This document shows positions 13,040 through 27,239 of a stretch of 64,000 bases of DNA, one piece after another. The notes under the pieces are model-generated. The model worked only from the letters and a program-made list of their open reading frames with translations, was not told the origin of the DNA and searched no databases. Position 1 is the stretch's first letter, and every line of letters begins with the position of its first letter. Origin of the DNA: Lepidurus packardi (lineage: Eukaryota > Arthropoda > Branchiopoda > Notostraca > Triopsidae); NCBI GenBank assembly GCA_023053545.1, contig JAKZAN010000046.1, forward strand, positions 124,001 to 188,000, read 5' to 3'. The translations under genes were made by a program, and so were the position numbers.

Positions 13040-15563
13040 CTGAATTAATTTCTTACGGACTGAATTAATTCATTACGGACTGAATTAATCGATTACGGAC
13101 TGAATTAATTCCTTACGTACTGAAATTATTCCTTACGGACTGAATTAATTCCTTACGGACTGAATTAATTCCTTACGGACTGAATTAATACCTTCCGGAC
13201 TGAATTAAATCCTTACGGACTGAATTAATTCCTTACGGACTGAATTAATTCCTTACGGACTGAATTAATTCCTTACTGACTGAATTAATTCCTTACGTAC
13301 TGAATTAATCCATTACGGACTGAATTATTTCCTTACGGACTGAATTAATACCTTACGGACTGAATTACATCCTCACGGACAGAATTAATTCCTTACAGAC
13401 TGAATTAACTCTTTACGGACTGAATTAATTCCTTACGGACTGAATTAATTCCTTACGGACTGAATTAATTCCTTACGGACTGAATTAATTCCTTACGGAC
13501 TGAATTAATTCCTTACGGACTGAATTAATACCTTACGGACTGAATTAAATCCTTACGGACTGAATTAATTCCTTACGGACTGAATTAATTCCTTACGGAC
13601 TGAATTAAATCCTTACGGACTGAATTAATTCATTACGGACTTAATTAAATCCTTACAGACTGAATTAATTCCTTATGGACTTAATTAAAATAATTCCTTA
13701 CGGACTGAATTAATTCCTTATGGACTTAATTAAAATAATTCCTTACGGACTGAATTAATTCCTTACGGACTGAATTAATTTCATACGGACTGAATTAATT
13801 CATTACGGACTGAATTAATCGATTACGGACTGAATTAATTCCTTACGTACTGAACTTATTTCTTACGGACTGAATTAATTCCTTACGGACTGAATTAATT
13901 CCTTACGGACTGAATTAATACCTTCCGGACTGAATTAAATCCTTACGGACTGAATTAATTCCTTACGGACTGAATTAATTCCTTACGGACTGAATTAATT
14001 CCTTACTGACTGAATTAATTCATTACGGACTTAATTAAATCCTTACAGACTAAATTAATTCCTTATGGACTAAATTAATTCCGTAAGGAATGAATTAATT
14101 AATTACGGACTGAAATAATTCCTTACGGACTGAATTAATTCCTTACGGACTTAATTAATTCCTTACGGACTTAATTAATTCCTTACGGACTGAATGAATT
14201 CCTTACGGACTTAATTAATCCATTGCGGACTAAATTAATTCCTTACGGACTGAATGAATTCCTTACGGACTGAACGAATTCCTTACGGACTGAATGAATT
14301 CCTTACGGACTGAATTAATTTCATACGGACTGAATTAATTCATTACGGACTGAATTAAACCCTTACGGACTGAATTAATTCCTTACGGACTGAATTAATT
14401 CCTTACGGACTGAATTAATTCCTTACTGACTGAATTAATTCCTTACGTACTGAATTAATCCATTACGGACTGAATTATTTCCTTACGGACTGAATTAATA
14501 CCTTACGGACTGAATTACATCCTCACGGACAGAATTAATTCCTTACGGACTGAATTAACTCCTTACGGACTGAATTAATTCCTTACGGACTGAATTAATT
14601 CCTTACGGACTGAATTAATACCTTACGGACTGAATTAAATCCTTACGGACTGAATTAATTCCTTACGGACTGAATTAATTCCTTACGGACTGAATTAATA
14701 CCTTACGGACTGAATTAATTCCTTACGGACTGAATTAATTCCTTACGGACTGAATTAATACCTTACGGACTGAATTACATCCTCACGGACAGAATTTATT
14801 CCTTACGGACTGAATTAACTCCTTACGGACTGAATTAATTCCTTACGGACTGAATTAATTCCTTACGGACTGAATTAATACCTTACGGATTGAATTAAAT
14901 CCTTACGGACTGAATTAATTCCTTACGGACTGAATTAATTCCTTACGGACTGAATTAATTCCTTACGGACTGAATTAATTCATTACGGACTTAATTAAAT
15001 CCTTACAGACTGAATTAATTCCTTATGGACTTAATTAATTCCGTAAGGAATGAATTAATTAATTACGGACTGAAATAATTCCTTACGGACTGAATTAATT
15101 CCTTACGGACTGAATTAATTCCTTAATTAATTCCTTACGGACTGAGTTAATTTCATACGGACTGAATTAATTCATTACGGACTTAATTAATCGATTACGG
15201 ACTGAATTAATTCCTTACGTACTGAACTTATTCCTTACGGACTGAATTAATTCCTTACGGACTGAATTAATTCCTTACGGACTGAATTAATTCCTTACGG
15301 ACTGAATTAATTCCTTACGGACTGAATTAATTCCTTACGGACTGAATTAATTCCTTACGGACTGAATTAATACCTTACGGACTGAATTAAATCCTTACGG
15401 ACTGAATTAATTCCTTACGGACTGAATTAATTCCTTACGGACTGAATTAAATCCTTACGGACTGAATTAATTCATTACGGACTTAATTAAATCCTTACAG
15501 ACTGGATTAATTCCTTATGGACTTAATTAAAATAATTCCTTACGGACTGAATTAATTCCTTAC
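13040..15563 (+). repeat. 2702-bp-offset duplication, copy 1
   Basis: P (14081, 15041), T (14521, 14781), H (15125) and the rare CAGACTGGATT (near 15502) recur 2702 bp later. Left of 13695 the offset is 2747 because this copy has a 45-bp tandem duplication of an L unit plus one monomer (13695-13744), absent from copy 2. Confidence 0.88.
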
Positions 15564-15786
15564 GGTCTGAATTAATTCCTTACGGACTGAATTAATTTCA
15601 TACGGACTGAATTAATTCCTTACGGACTGAATTAATTCATTACGGACTTAATTAAATCCTTACAGACTGAATTAATTCCTAATGGATTGATTGAATTCCT
15701 TTCTTACTGAATTAATTCCTTACGGACTGAAATAATTCCTTACGGACTGAATTAATTCCTTACGGACTGAATTAATTCCTTACGGA

Positions 15787-18265
15787 CTGAATTAATTTCA
15801 TACGGACTGAATTAATTCATTACGGACTGAATTAATCGATTACGGACTGAATTAATTCCTTACGTACTGAAATTATTCCTTACGGACTGAATTAATTCCT
15901 TACGGACTGAATTAATTCCTTACGGACTGAATTAATACCTTCCGGACTGAATTAAATCCTTACGGACTGAATTAATTCCTTACGGACTGAATTAATTCCT
16001 TACGGACTGAATTAATTCCTTACTGACTGAATTAATTCCTTACGTACTGAATTAATCCATTACGGACTGAATTATTTCCTTACGGACTGAATTAATACCT
16101 TACGGACTGAATTACATCCTCACGGACAGAATTAATTCCTTACAGACTGAATTAACTCTTTACGGACTGAATTAATTCCTTACGGACTGAATTAATTCCT
16201 TACGGACTGAATTAATTCCTTACGGACTGAATTAATTCTTTACGGACTGAATTAATTCCTTACGGACTGAATTAATACCTTACGGACTGAATTAAATCCT
16301 TACGGACTGAATTAATTCCTTACGGACTGAATTAATTCCTTACGGACTGAATTAAATCCTTACGGACTGAATTAATTCATTACGGACTTAATTAAATCCT
16401 TACAGACTGAATTAATTCCTTATGGACTTAATTAAAATAATTCCTTACGGACTGAATTAATTCCTTACGGACTGAATTAATTTCATACGGACTGAATTAA
16501 TTCATTACGGACTGAATTAATCGATTACGGACTGAATTAATTCCTTACGTACTGAACTTATTTCTTACGGACTGAATTAATTCCTTACGGACTGAATTAA
16601 TTCCTTACGGACTGAATTAATACCTTCCGGACTGAATTAAATCCTTACGGACTGAATTAATTCCTTACGGACTGAATTAATTCCTTACGGACTGAATTAA
16701 TTCCTTACTGACTGAATTAATTCATTACGGACTTAATTAAATCCTTACAGACTAAATTAATTCCTTATGGACTAAATTAATTCCGTAAGGAATGAATTAA
16801 TTAATTACGGACTGAAATAATTCCTTACGGACTGAATTAATTCCTTACGGACTTAATTAATTCCTTACGGACTTAATTAATTCCTTACGGACTGAATGAA
16901 TTCCTTACGGACTTAATTAATCCATTGCGGACTGAATTAATTCCTTACGGACTGAATGAATTCCTTACGGACTGAACGAATTCCTTACGGACTGAATGAA
17001 TTCCTTACGGACTGAATTAATTTCATACGGACTGAATTAATTCATTACGGACTGAATTAAACCCTTACGGACTGAATTAATTCCTTACGGACTGAATTAA
17101 TTCCTTACGGACTGAATTAATTCCTTACTGACTGAATTAATTCCTTACGTACTGAATTAATCCATTACGGACTGAATTATTTCCTTACGGACTGAATTAA
17201 TACCTTACGGACTGAATTACATCCTCACGGACAGAATTAATTCCTTACGGACTGAATTAACTCCTTACGGACTGAATTAATTCCTTACGGACTGAATTAA
17301 TTCCTTACGGACTGAATTAATACCTTACGGACTGAATTAAATCCTTACGGACTGAATTAATTCCTTACGGACTGAATTAATTCCTTACGGACTGAATTAA
17401 TACCTTACGGACTGAATTAATTCCTTACGGACTGAATTAATTCCTTACGGACTGAATTAATACCTTACGGACTGAATTACATCCTCACGGACAGAATTTA
17501 TTCCTTACGGACTGAATTAACTCCTTACGGACTGAATTAATTCCTTACGGACTGAATTAATTCCTTACGGACTGAATTAATACCTTACGGATTGAATTAA
17601 ATCCTTACGGACTGAATTAATTCCTTACGGACTGAATTAATTCCTTACGGACTGAATTAATTCCTTACGGACTGAATTAATTCATTACGGACTTAATTAA
17701 ATCCTTACAGACTGAATTAATTCCTTATGGACTTAATTAATTCCGTAAGGAATGAATTAATTAATTACGGACTGAAATAATTCCTTACGGACTGAATTAA
17801 TTCCTTACGGACTGAATTAATTCCTTAATTAATTCCTTACGGACTGAGTTAATTTCATACGGACTGAATTAATTCATTACGGACTTAATTAATCGATTAC
17901 GGACTGAATTAATTCCTTACGTACTGAACTTATTCCTTACGGACTGAATTAATTCCTTACGGACTGAATTAATTCCTTACGGACTGAATTAATTCCTTAC
18001 GGACTGAATTAATTCCTTAGGGACTGAATTAATTCCTTACGGACTGAATTAATTCCTTACGGACTGAATTAATACCTTACGGACTGAATTAAATCCTTAC
18101 GGACTGAATTAATTCCTTACGGACTGAATTAATTCCTTACGGACTGAATTAAATCCTTACGGACTGAATTAATTCATTACGGACTTAATTAAATCCTTAC
18201 AGACTGGATTAATTCCTTATGGACTTAATTAAAATAATTCCTTACGGACTGAATTAATTCCTTAC
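15787..18265 (+). repeat. 2702-bp-offset duplication, copy 2
   Basis: The order P 16783, T 17223 and 17483, P 17743, H 17827, L near 18220 repeats copy 1. Copy 2 has one private substitution, CCTTAGGG at 18015, and diverges after about 18265. The two copies are separated by a short K2-containing segment (15564-15786). Confidence 0.88.
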
Positions 18266-18827
18266 GGACTGAATTAATACCTTACGGACTGAATTAAATC
18301 CTTACGGACTGAATTAATTCCTTACGGACTGAATTAATTCCTTACGGACTGAATTAAATCCTTACGGACTGAATTATTTCATTACGGACTTAGTTAAATC
18401 CTTACAGACTGAATTAATTCCTTATGGACTTAATTAATTCCGTAAGGAATGAATTAATTAATTACGGACTGAAATAATTCCTTACGCACTTAATTAATTC
18501 CTTACGGACTTAATTAATTCCTTACGGACTGAATTAATTCCTTACGGACTGAATTAATTCCTTACGGACTGAATTAATTCCTTAGGGACTGAATTAATTC
18601 CTTACGGACTGAATTAATTCCTTACGGACTGAATTAATACCTTACGGACTGAATTAAATCCTTACGGACTGAATTAATTCCTTACGGACTGAATTAATTC
18701 CTTACGGACTGAATTAAATCCTTACGGACTGAATTAATTCATTACGGACTTAATTAAATCCTTACAGACTGGATTAATTCCTTATGGACTTAATTAAAAT
18801 AATTCCTTACGGACTGAATTAATTCCT
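17955..18827 (+). repeat. Repeated segment with 565-bp offset
   Basis: The private CCTTAGGG substitution (TTAGGG at 18017 and 18582) and CAGACTGGATT (AGACTGG at 18201 and 18766) both recur at 565 bp, equal to 27 monomers plus one 25-bp L. The matching parts are about 17955-18262 and 18520-18827, with a P-containing stretch between them. The copied mutation dates this event after the 2702-bp duplication. Confidence 0.85.
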
Positions 18828-18984
18828 TACGGTCTGAATTAATTCCTTACGGACTGAATTAATTTCATACGGACTGAATTAATTCCTTACGGACTGAATT
18901 AATTCATTACGGACTTAATTAAATCCTTACAGACTGAATTAATTCCTAATGGATTGATTGAATTCCTTTCTTACTGAATTAATT

Positions 18985-19640
18985 CCTTACGGACTGAAAT
19001 AATTCCTTTCGGACTGAATTAATTCCTTACGGACTGAATTAATTCCTTACGGACTGAATTAATTCCTTACGGTCTAAATTAATTCCGTACGGATTTTATT
19101 AATTCTTTACGGACTGAATTAATTCATTACGGACTTAATTAAATCCTTACAGACTAAATTAATTCCTTATGGACTTAATTAATTCCGTAAGGAATGAATT
19201 AATTAATTACGGACTGAAATAATTCCTTACGGACTGAATTAATTCCTTACGGACTGAATTAATTCCTTACGGACTGAATTAATTCCTTACGATCTTAATT
19301 AATTCCTTACGGACTTAATTAATTCCTTACACACTGAATTAATTCCTTACGGACAGAATTAATTCATTACGGACTGAATTAGTTCCTTACGGACTGAATT
19401 AATTCTTTAGGATTGATTGAATTCCTTTCTTACTGAATTAATTCCTTACGGACTGAATTAATTTCATACGGACTGAATTAATTCATTACGGACTTAATTA
19501 ATCCATTACGGACTGAATTAATTCCTTACGGACTGAATTAATTCATTACGGACTTAATTAAATCCTTACAGACTGAATTAATTCCTTATGGACTTAATTA
19601 ATTCCGTAAGGAATGAATTAATTAATCACGGACTGAAATA
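18985..19640 (+). repeat. 1556-bp-offset duplication, left copy
   Basis: Q (19085), P (19185), K (19409) and P (19604) recur at 20641, 20741, 20965 and 21160. Small private changes are visible, for example CCTTTCGG near 19006 and AATCACGG near 19623. Confidence 0.83.
19085..19092. repeat. Q palindrome CCGTACGG, copy 3
   Basis: Preceded by TACGGTCTAAATT rather than TACGGTCTGAATT, a substitution shared only with the copy at 20641. A normal P core follows 100 bp later (19185). Confidence 0.88.
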
Positions 19641-20490
19641 ATTCCTTACGGACTGAATTAATTCCTTACGGACTGAATTAATTCCTTAATTAATTCCTTA
19701 CGGACTGAGTTAATTTCATACGGACTGAATTAATTCATTACGGACTTAATTAATCGATTACGGACTGAATTAATTCCTTACGTACTGAACTTATTCCTTA
19801 CGGACTGAATTAATTCCTTACGGACTGAATTAATTCCTTACGGACTGAATTAATTCCTTACGGACTGAATTAATTCCTTACGGACTGAATTAATTCCTTA
19901 CGGACTGAATTAATTCCTTACGGACTGAATTAATACCTTACGGACTGAATTAAATCCTTACGGACTGAATTAATTCCTTACGGACTGAATTAATTCCTTA
20001 CGGACTGAATTAAATCCTTACGGACTGAATTATTTCATTACGGACTTAGTTAAATCCTTACAGACTGAATTAATTCCTTATGGACTTAATTAATTCCGTA
20101 AGGAATGAATTAATTAATTACGGACTGAAATAATTCCTTACGCACTTAATTAATTCCTTACGGACTTAATTAATTCCTTACGGACTTAATTAATTCCTTA
20201 CGAACTGAATTAATTCCTTACGGACTGAATTAGTTCCTTACGGACTGAATTAAATCCTTACGGACTGAATTAATTCATTACGGACTTAATTAAATCCTTA
20301 CAGACTGAATTAATTCCTTATGGACTTAATTAAAATAATTCCTTACGGACTGAATTAATTCCTTACGGACTGAATTAATTCCTTACGGACTGAATTAATT
20401 TCATACGGACTGAATTAATTCCTTACGGACTGAATTAATTCATTACGGACTTAATTAAATCCTTACAGACTGAATTAATTCCTTATGGAT

Positions 20491-20530
20491 TGATTGAATT
20501 CCTTTCTTACTGATTGAATTCCTTTCTTAC
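20491..20530 (+). repeat. Local 20-bp tandem duplication of a K2 half
   Basis: TGATTGAATTCCTTTCTTAC is present twice in direct succession (20491-20510 and 20511-20530). The other K2 copies have it once. This is a single-monomer slippage event captured in one place. Confidence 0.9.
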
Positions 20531-20540
20531 TGAATTAATT

Positions 20541-21196
20541 CCTTACGGACTGAAATAATTCCTTACGGACTGAATTAATTCCTTACGGACTGAATTAATT
20601 CCTTACGGACTGAATTAATTCCTTACGGTCTAAATTAATTCCGTACGGATTTTATTAATTCTTTACGGACTGAATTAATTCATTACGGACTTAATTAAAT
20701 CCTTACAGACTAAATTAATTCCTTATGGACTTAATTAATTCCGTAAGGAATGAATTAATTAATTACGGACTGAAATAATTCCTTACGGACTGAATTAATT
20801 CCTTACGGACTGAATTAATTCCTTACGGACTGAATTAATTCCTTACGATCTTAATTAATTCCTTACGGACTTAATTAATTCCTTACACACTGAATTAATT
20901 CCTTACGGACAGAATTAATTCCTTACGGACTGAATTAGTTCCTTACGGACTGAATTAATTCTTTAGGATTGATTGAATTCCTTTCTTACTGAATTAATTC
21001 CTTACGGACTGAATTAATTTCATACGGACTGAATTAATTCATTACGGACTTAATTAATCCATTACGGACTGAATTAATTCCTTACGGACTGAATTATTTC
21101 ATTACGGACTTAGTTAAATCCTTACAGACTGAATTAATTCCTTATGGACTTAATTAATTCCGTAAGGAATGAATTAATTAATTACGGACTGAAATA
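20541..21196 (+). repeat. 1556-bp-offset duplication, right copy
   Basis: Partner of 18985-19640. Its right end continues with TTAGTTAAATCC and CGCACTTAATT variants, also found near 18381-18490 and 20046-20150, so this small segment exists three times in about 3 kb. Confidence 0.8.
20641..20648. repeat. Q palindrome CCGTACGG, copy 4
   Basis: Exactly 1556 bp from copy 3 and part of the 1556-bp-offset duplication. The P core at 20741 again lies 100 bp downstream. Confidence 0.88.
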
Positions 21197-21528
21197 ATTC
21201 CTTACGCACTTAATTAATTCCTTACGGACTTAATTAATTCCTTACGGACTTAATTAATTCCTTACGAACTGAATTAATTCCTTACGGACTGAATTAGTTC
21301 CTTACGGACTGAATTAATTCTTTAAGATTGATTGAATTCCTTTCTCACTGAATTAATTCCTTACGGACTGAATGAATTCCTTACGGACTGAATGAATTCC
21401 TTACGGACTGAATGAATTCCTTACGGACTGAATGAATTCCTTACGGACTGAATTTATTTCATACGGACTGAATTAATTCATTACGGACTTAATTAAATCC
21501 TTACAGACTGAATTAATTCCTTATGGAC

Positions 21529-21556
21529 TTAATTAATTCCGTAAGGAATTAATTAA
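21529..21556 (+). repeat. Second perfect hairpin form of P
   Basis: This is the same 12-bp perfect stem with GTAA loop as at 2647-2674, in zone B1 about 18.9 kb away. It is followed by the usual GAAATAATTCC monomer. Two distant copies sharing the perfect arm suggest an older P haplotype rather than two chance reversions; that is inference. Confidence 0.9.
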
Positions 21557-23159
21557 TTAATTACGGACTGAAATAATTCCTTACGGACTGAATTAATTCC
21601 TTACGGACTGAATTAATTCCTTACGGACTGAATTAATTCCTTACGGACTGAATTAATTCCTTACGGACTGAATTAATTCCTTACGGACTGAATTAATTCA
21701 TTACGGACTTAATTAATCCATTACGGACTGAATTAATTCCTTACGTACTGAACTTATTCCTTACGGACTGAATGAATTCCTTACGGACTGAATGAATTCC
21801 TTACGGACTGAATTAATTTCATACGGACTGAATTAATTCATTACGGACTTAATTAATTCCTTACGGACTGAATTAATTCCTTACGGACTGAATCAATACC
21901 TTACGGACTGAATTAAACCCTTACGGACTGAATTAATTCCTTACAGACTGAATTAATTCCTTATGGACTTAATTAAAATAATTCCTTACGGACTGAATTA
22001 ATTCCTTACGGACTGAATTAATTCCTTACGGACTGAATTAATTTCATACGGACTGAATTAATTCATTACGGACTGAATTAATCGATTACGGACTGAATTA
22101 ATTCCTTACGTACTGAACTTATTCCTTACGGACTGAATTAATTCCTTACGGACTGAATTAATTCCTTACGGACTGAATTAATTCCTTACGGACTGAATTA
22201 ATTTCATACGGACTGAATTAATTCATTACGGACTTAATTAATTCCTTACGGACTGAATTAATTCCTTACGGACTGAATCAATACCTTACGGACTGAATTA
22301 AACCCTTACGGACTGAATTAATTCCTTACAGACTGAATTAATTCCTTATGGACTTAATTAAAATAATGCCTTACGGACTGAATTAATTCCTTACGGACTG
22401 AATTAATTCCTTACGGACTGAATTAATGTCATACGGACTGAATTAATTCATTACGGACTGAATTAATCGCTTACGGACTGAATTAATTCCTTACGTACTG
22501 AACTTATTCCTTACGGACTGAATTAATTCCTTACGGACTGAATTAATTCCTTACGGACTGAATTACATCCTCACGGACAGAATTAATTCCTTACGGACTG
22601 AATTAACTCCTTACGGACTGAATTAATTCCTTACGGACTGAATTAATTCCTTACGGACTGAATTAATTCCTTACGGACTGAATAAATTCCTTACGGACTG
22701 AATTAATTCCTTACGGACTGAATTAATACCTTACGGACTGAATTAAATCCTTACGGACTGAATTAATTCCTTACGGACTGAATTAATTCCTTACGGACTG
22801 AATTAAATCCTTACGGACTGAAATAATTCATTACGGACTTAATTAAATCCTTACAGACTGAATTAATTCCTTATGGACTTAATTAAAATAATTCCTTACG
22901 GATTGAACTAATTCCTTACGGACTGAATTAATTCCTTACGGACTGAATTAATTTCATACGGACTGAATTAATTCATTACGGACTGAATTAATCGATTACG
23001 GACTGAATTAATTCCTTACGTACTGAAATTATTCCTTACGGACTGAATTAATTCCTTACGGACTGAATTAATTCCTTACGGACTGAATTAATACCTTCCG
23101 GACTGAATTAAATCCCTACGGACTGAATTAATTCCTTACGGAATGAATTAATTCCTTAC

Positions 23160-25101
23160 GGACTGAATTAATTCCTTACTGACTGAATTAATTCCTTACG
23201 TACTGAATTAATCCATTACGGACTGAATTATTTCCTTACGGACTGAATTAATACCTTACGGACTGAATTACATCCTCACGGACAGAATTAATTCCTTACG
23301 GACTGAATTAACTCCTTACGGACTGAATTAATTCCTTACGGACTGAATTAATTCCTTACGGACTGAATTAACTCCTTACGGACTGAATTAATTCCTTACG
23401 GACTGAATTAATTCCTTACGGACTGAATTAATACCTTACGGACTGAATTAAATCCTTACGGACTGAATTAATTCCTTACGGACTGAATTAATTCCTTACG
23501 GACTGAATTAAATCCTTACGGACTGAATTAATTCATTACGGACTTAATTAAATCCTTACAGACTGAATTAATTCCTTATGGACTTAATTAAAATAATTCC
23601 TTACGGACTGAATTAATTCCTTATGGACTGAATTAATTTCATACGGACTGAATTAATTCATTACGGACTGAATTAATCGATTACGGACTGAATTAATTCC
23701 TTACGTACTGAACTTATTCCTTACGGACTGAATTAATTCCTTACGGACTGAATTAATTCCTTACGGACTGAATTAATACCTTCCGGACTGAATTAAATCC
23801 TTACGGACTGAATTAATTCCTTACGGACTGAATTAATTCCTTACGGACTGAATTAATTCCTTACTGACTGAATTAATTCAATACGGACTTAATTAAATCC
23901 TTACAGACTATATTAATTCCTTATGGACGAAATTAATTCCGTAAGGAATGAATTAATTAATTACGGACTGAAATAATTCCTTACGGACTGAATTAATTCC
24001 TTACGGACTTAATTAATTCCTTACGGACTTAATTAATTCCTTACGGACTGAATGAATTCCTTACGGACTTAATTAATCCATTGCGGACTGAATTAATTCC
24101 TTACGGACTGAATGAATTCCTTACGGACTGAACGAATTCCTTACGGACTGAATGAATTCCTTACGGACTGAATTAATTTCATACGGACTGAATTAATTCA
24201 TTACGGACTGAATTAAACCCTTACGGACTGAATTAATTCCTTACTGACTGAATTAATTCCTTACGTACTGAATTAATCCATTACGGACTGAATTATTTCC
24301 TTACGGACTGAATTAATACCTTACGGACTGAATTACATCCTCACGGACAGAATTAATTCCTTACGGACTGAATTAACTCCTTACGGACTGAATCAATTCC
24401 TTACGGACTGAATTAATTCCTTACGGACTGAATTAATACCTTACGGACTGAATTAAATCCTTACGGACTGAATTAATTCCTTACGGACTGAATTAATTCC
24501 TTACGGACTGAATTAATACCTTACGGACTGAATTACATCCTCACGGACAGAATTTATTCCTTACGGACTGAATTAACTCCTTACGGACTGAATTAATTCC
24601 TTACGGACTGAATTAATTCCTTACGGACTGAATTAATACCTTACGGATTGAATTAAATCCTTACGGACTGAATTAATTCCTTACGGACTGAATTAATTCC
24701 TTACGGACTTAATTAATTCCTTACGGACTGAATTAATTCATTACCGACTTAATTAAATCCTTACAGACTGAATTAATTCCTTATGGACTTAATTAATTCC
24801 GTAAGGAATGAATTAATTAATTACTGACTGAAATAATTCCTTACGGACTGAATTAATTCCTTACGGACTGAAAAAATTCCTTAATTAATTCCTTACGGAC
24901 TGAGTTAATTTCATACGGACTGAATTAATTCATTACGGACTTAATTAATCGATTACGGACTGAATTAATTCCTTACGTACTGAACTTATTCCTTACGGAC
25001 TGAATTAATTCCTTACGGACTGAATTAATTCCTTACGGACTGAATTAATTCCTTACGGACTGAATTAATTCCTTACGGACTGAATTAATTCCTTACGGAC
25101 T
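23160..25101 (+). repeat. 2077-bp-offset duplication, copy 1
   Basis: P (23939, 24799) and H (24883) recur 2077 bp later, as does the odd GAAAAAATTCC monomer just before H (24870). The offset is 2097 at the left edge because of a one-monomer difference. 2077 equals 2080 plus 5 (L) minus 8 (H). Confidence 0.88.
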
Positions 25102-25256
25102 GAATTAATTCCTTACGGACTGAATTAATACCTTACGGACTGAATTAAATCCTTACGGACTGAATTAATTCCTTACGGACTGAATTAATTCCTTACGGAC
25201 TGAATTAAATCCTTACGGACTGAATTAATTCATTACGGACTGAATTAATTCCTTAC

Positions 25257-27178
25257 AGACTGAATTAATTCCTTACTGACTGAATTAATTCCTTACGTAC
25301 TGAATTAATCCATTACGGACTGAATTATTTCCTTACGGACTGAATTAATACCTTACGGACTGAATTACATCCTCACGGACAGAATTAATTCCTTACGGAC
25401 TGAATTAACTCCTTACGGACTGAATTAATTCCTTACGGACTGAATTAATTCCTTACGGACTGAATTAATTCCTTACGGACTGAATTAATTCCTTACGGAC
25501 TGAATTAATTCCTTACGGACTGAATTAATACCTTACGGACTGAATTAAATCCTTACGGACTGAATTAATTCCTTACGGACTGAATTAATTCCTTACGGAC
25601 TGAATTAAATCCTTACGGACTGAATTAATTCATTACGGACTTAATTAAATCCTTACAGACTGAATTAATTCCTTATGGACTTAATTAAAATAATTCCTTA
25701 CGGACTGAATTAATTTCATACGGACTGAATTAATTCATTACGGACTGAATTAATCGATTACGGACTGAATTAATTCCTTACGTACTGAACTTATTCCTTA
25801 CGGACTGAATTAATTCCTTACGGACTGAATTAATTCCTTACGGACTGAATTAATACCTTCCGGACTGAATTAAATCCTTACGGACTGAATTAATTCCTTA
25901 CGGACTGAATTAATTCCTTACGGACTGAATTAATTCCTTACTGACTGAATTAATTCAATACGGACTTAATTAAATCCTTACAGACTATATTAATTCCTTA
26001 TGGACTAAATTAATTCCGTAAGGAATGAATTAATTAATTACGGACTGAAATAATTCCTTACGGACTGAATTAATTCCTTACGGACTTAATTAATTCCTTA
26101 CGGACTTAATTAATTCCTTACGGACTGAATGAATTCCTTACGGACTTAATTAATCCATTGCGGACTGAATTAATTCCTTACGGACTGAATGAATTCCTTA
26201 CGGACTGAACGAATTCCTTACGGACTGAATGAATTCCTTACGGACTGAATTAATTTCATACGGACTGAATTAATTCATTACGGACTGAATTAAACCCTTA
26301 CGGACTGAATTAATTCCTTACTGACTGAATTAATTCCTTACGTACTGAATTAATCCATTACGGACTGAATTATTTCCTTACGGACTGAATTAATACCTTA
26401 CGGACTGAATTACATCCTCACGGACAGAATTAATTCCTTACGGACTGAATTAACTCCTTACGGACTGAATTAATTCCTTACGGACTGAATTAATTCCTTA
26501 CGGACTGAATTAATACCTTACGGACTGAATTAAATCCTTACGGACTGAATTAATTCCTTACGGACTGAATTAATTCCTTACGGACTGAATTAATACCTTA
26601 CGGACTGAATTACATCCTCACGGACAGAATTTATTCCTTACGGACTGAATTAACTCCTTACGGACTGAATTAATTCCTTACGGACTGAATTAATTCCTTA
26701 CGGACTGAATTAATACCTTACGGATTGAATTAAATCCTTACGGACTGAATTAATTCCTTACGGACTGAATTAATTCCTTACGGACTTAATTAATTCCTTA
26801 CGGACTGAATTAATTCATTACCGACTTAATTAAATCCTTACAGACTGAATTAATTCCTTATGGACTTAATTAATTCCGTAAGGAATGAATTAATTAATTA
26901 CTGACTGAAATAATTCCTTACGGACTGAATTAATTCCTTACGGACTGAAAAAATTCCTTAATTAATTCCTTACGGACTGAGTTAATTTCATACGGACTGA
27001 ATTAATTCATTACGGACTTAATTAATCGATTACGGACTGAATTAATTCCTTACGTACTGAACTTATTCCTTACGGACTGAATTAATTCCTTACGGACTGA
27101 ATTAATTCCTTACGGACTGAATTAATTCCTTACGGACTGAATTAATTCCTTACGGACTGAATTAATTCCTTACGGACT
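25257..27178 (+). repeat. 2077-bp-offset duplication, copy 2
   Basis: P at 26016 and 26876, GAAAAAATTCC at 26947 and H at 26960 mirror copy 1. After 27178 the sequence jumps to a TATTAATTCC-TATGG-P segment (27208), marking a recombination junction that starts copy 3. Confidence 0.88.
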
Positions 27179-27239
27179 ATATTAATTCCTTATGGACTAA
27201 ATTAATTCCGTAAGGAATGAATTAATTAATTACGGACTG

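Larger units (their letters stand above)
2401..20530 (+). repeat. K2 monomers: phase-neutral K variant
   Basis: TATGGATTGATTG or AATGGATTGATTG followed by AATTCCTTTCTTACTG keeps the full 20-bp length, unlike K. Copies lie near 2401, 8184, 15682, 18950 and 20487. They appear to combine the TATGG monomer with the K right half, as if produced by exchange between the two; that is inference. Confidence 0.75.
12970..21350 (+). repeat. Array zone B1: mixed zone with first L and T, few K
   Basis: L monomers first appear here (12970, then near 13695, 13720, 15510, 16420, 18220, 18785, 20320) together with T monomers (CCTCACGG at 13371, 14521, 14781, 17223, 17483). K-type units persist but are mostly the phase-neutral 20-bp K2 form (near 15682, 18950, 20487), with 19-bp K at 19409, 20965 and 21324. 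The zone holds the 2702-bp duplication and the 1556-bp-offset pair. It looks like a junction zone between A-type and B-type subfamilies; that is inference from marker content. Confidence 0.75.

Noticed and set aside
15670-15685. CCTAATGG variants (near 15680 and 18948) as a separate repeat class
   Set aside because: They are single-base variants of the TATGG-type K2 monomer, shared by two duplicated copies.
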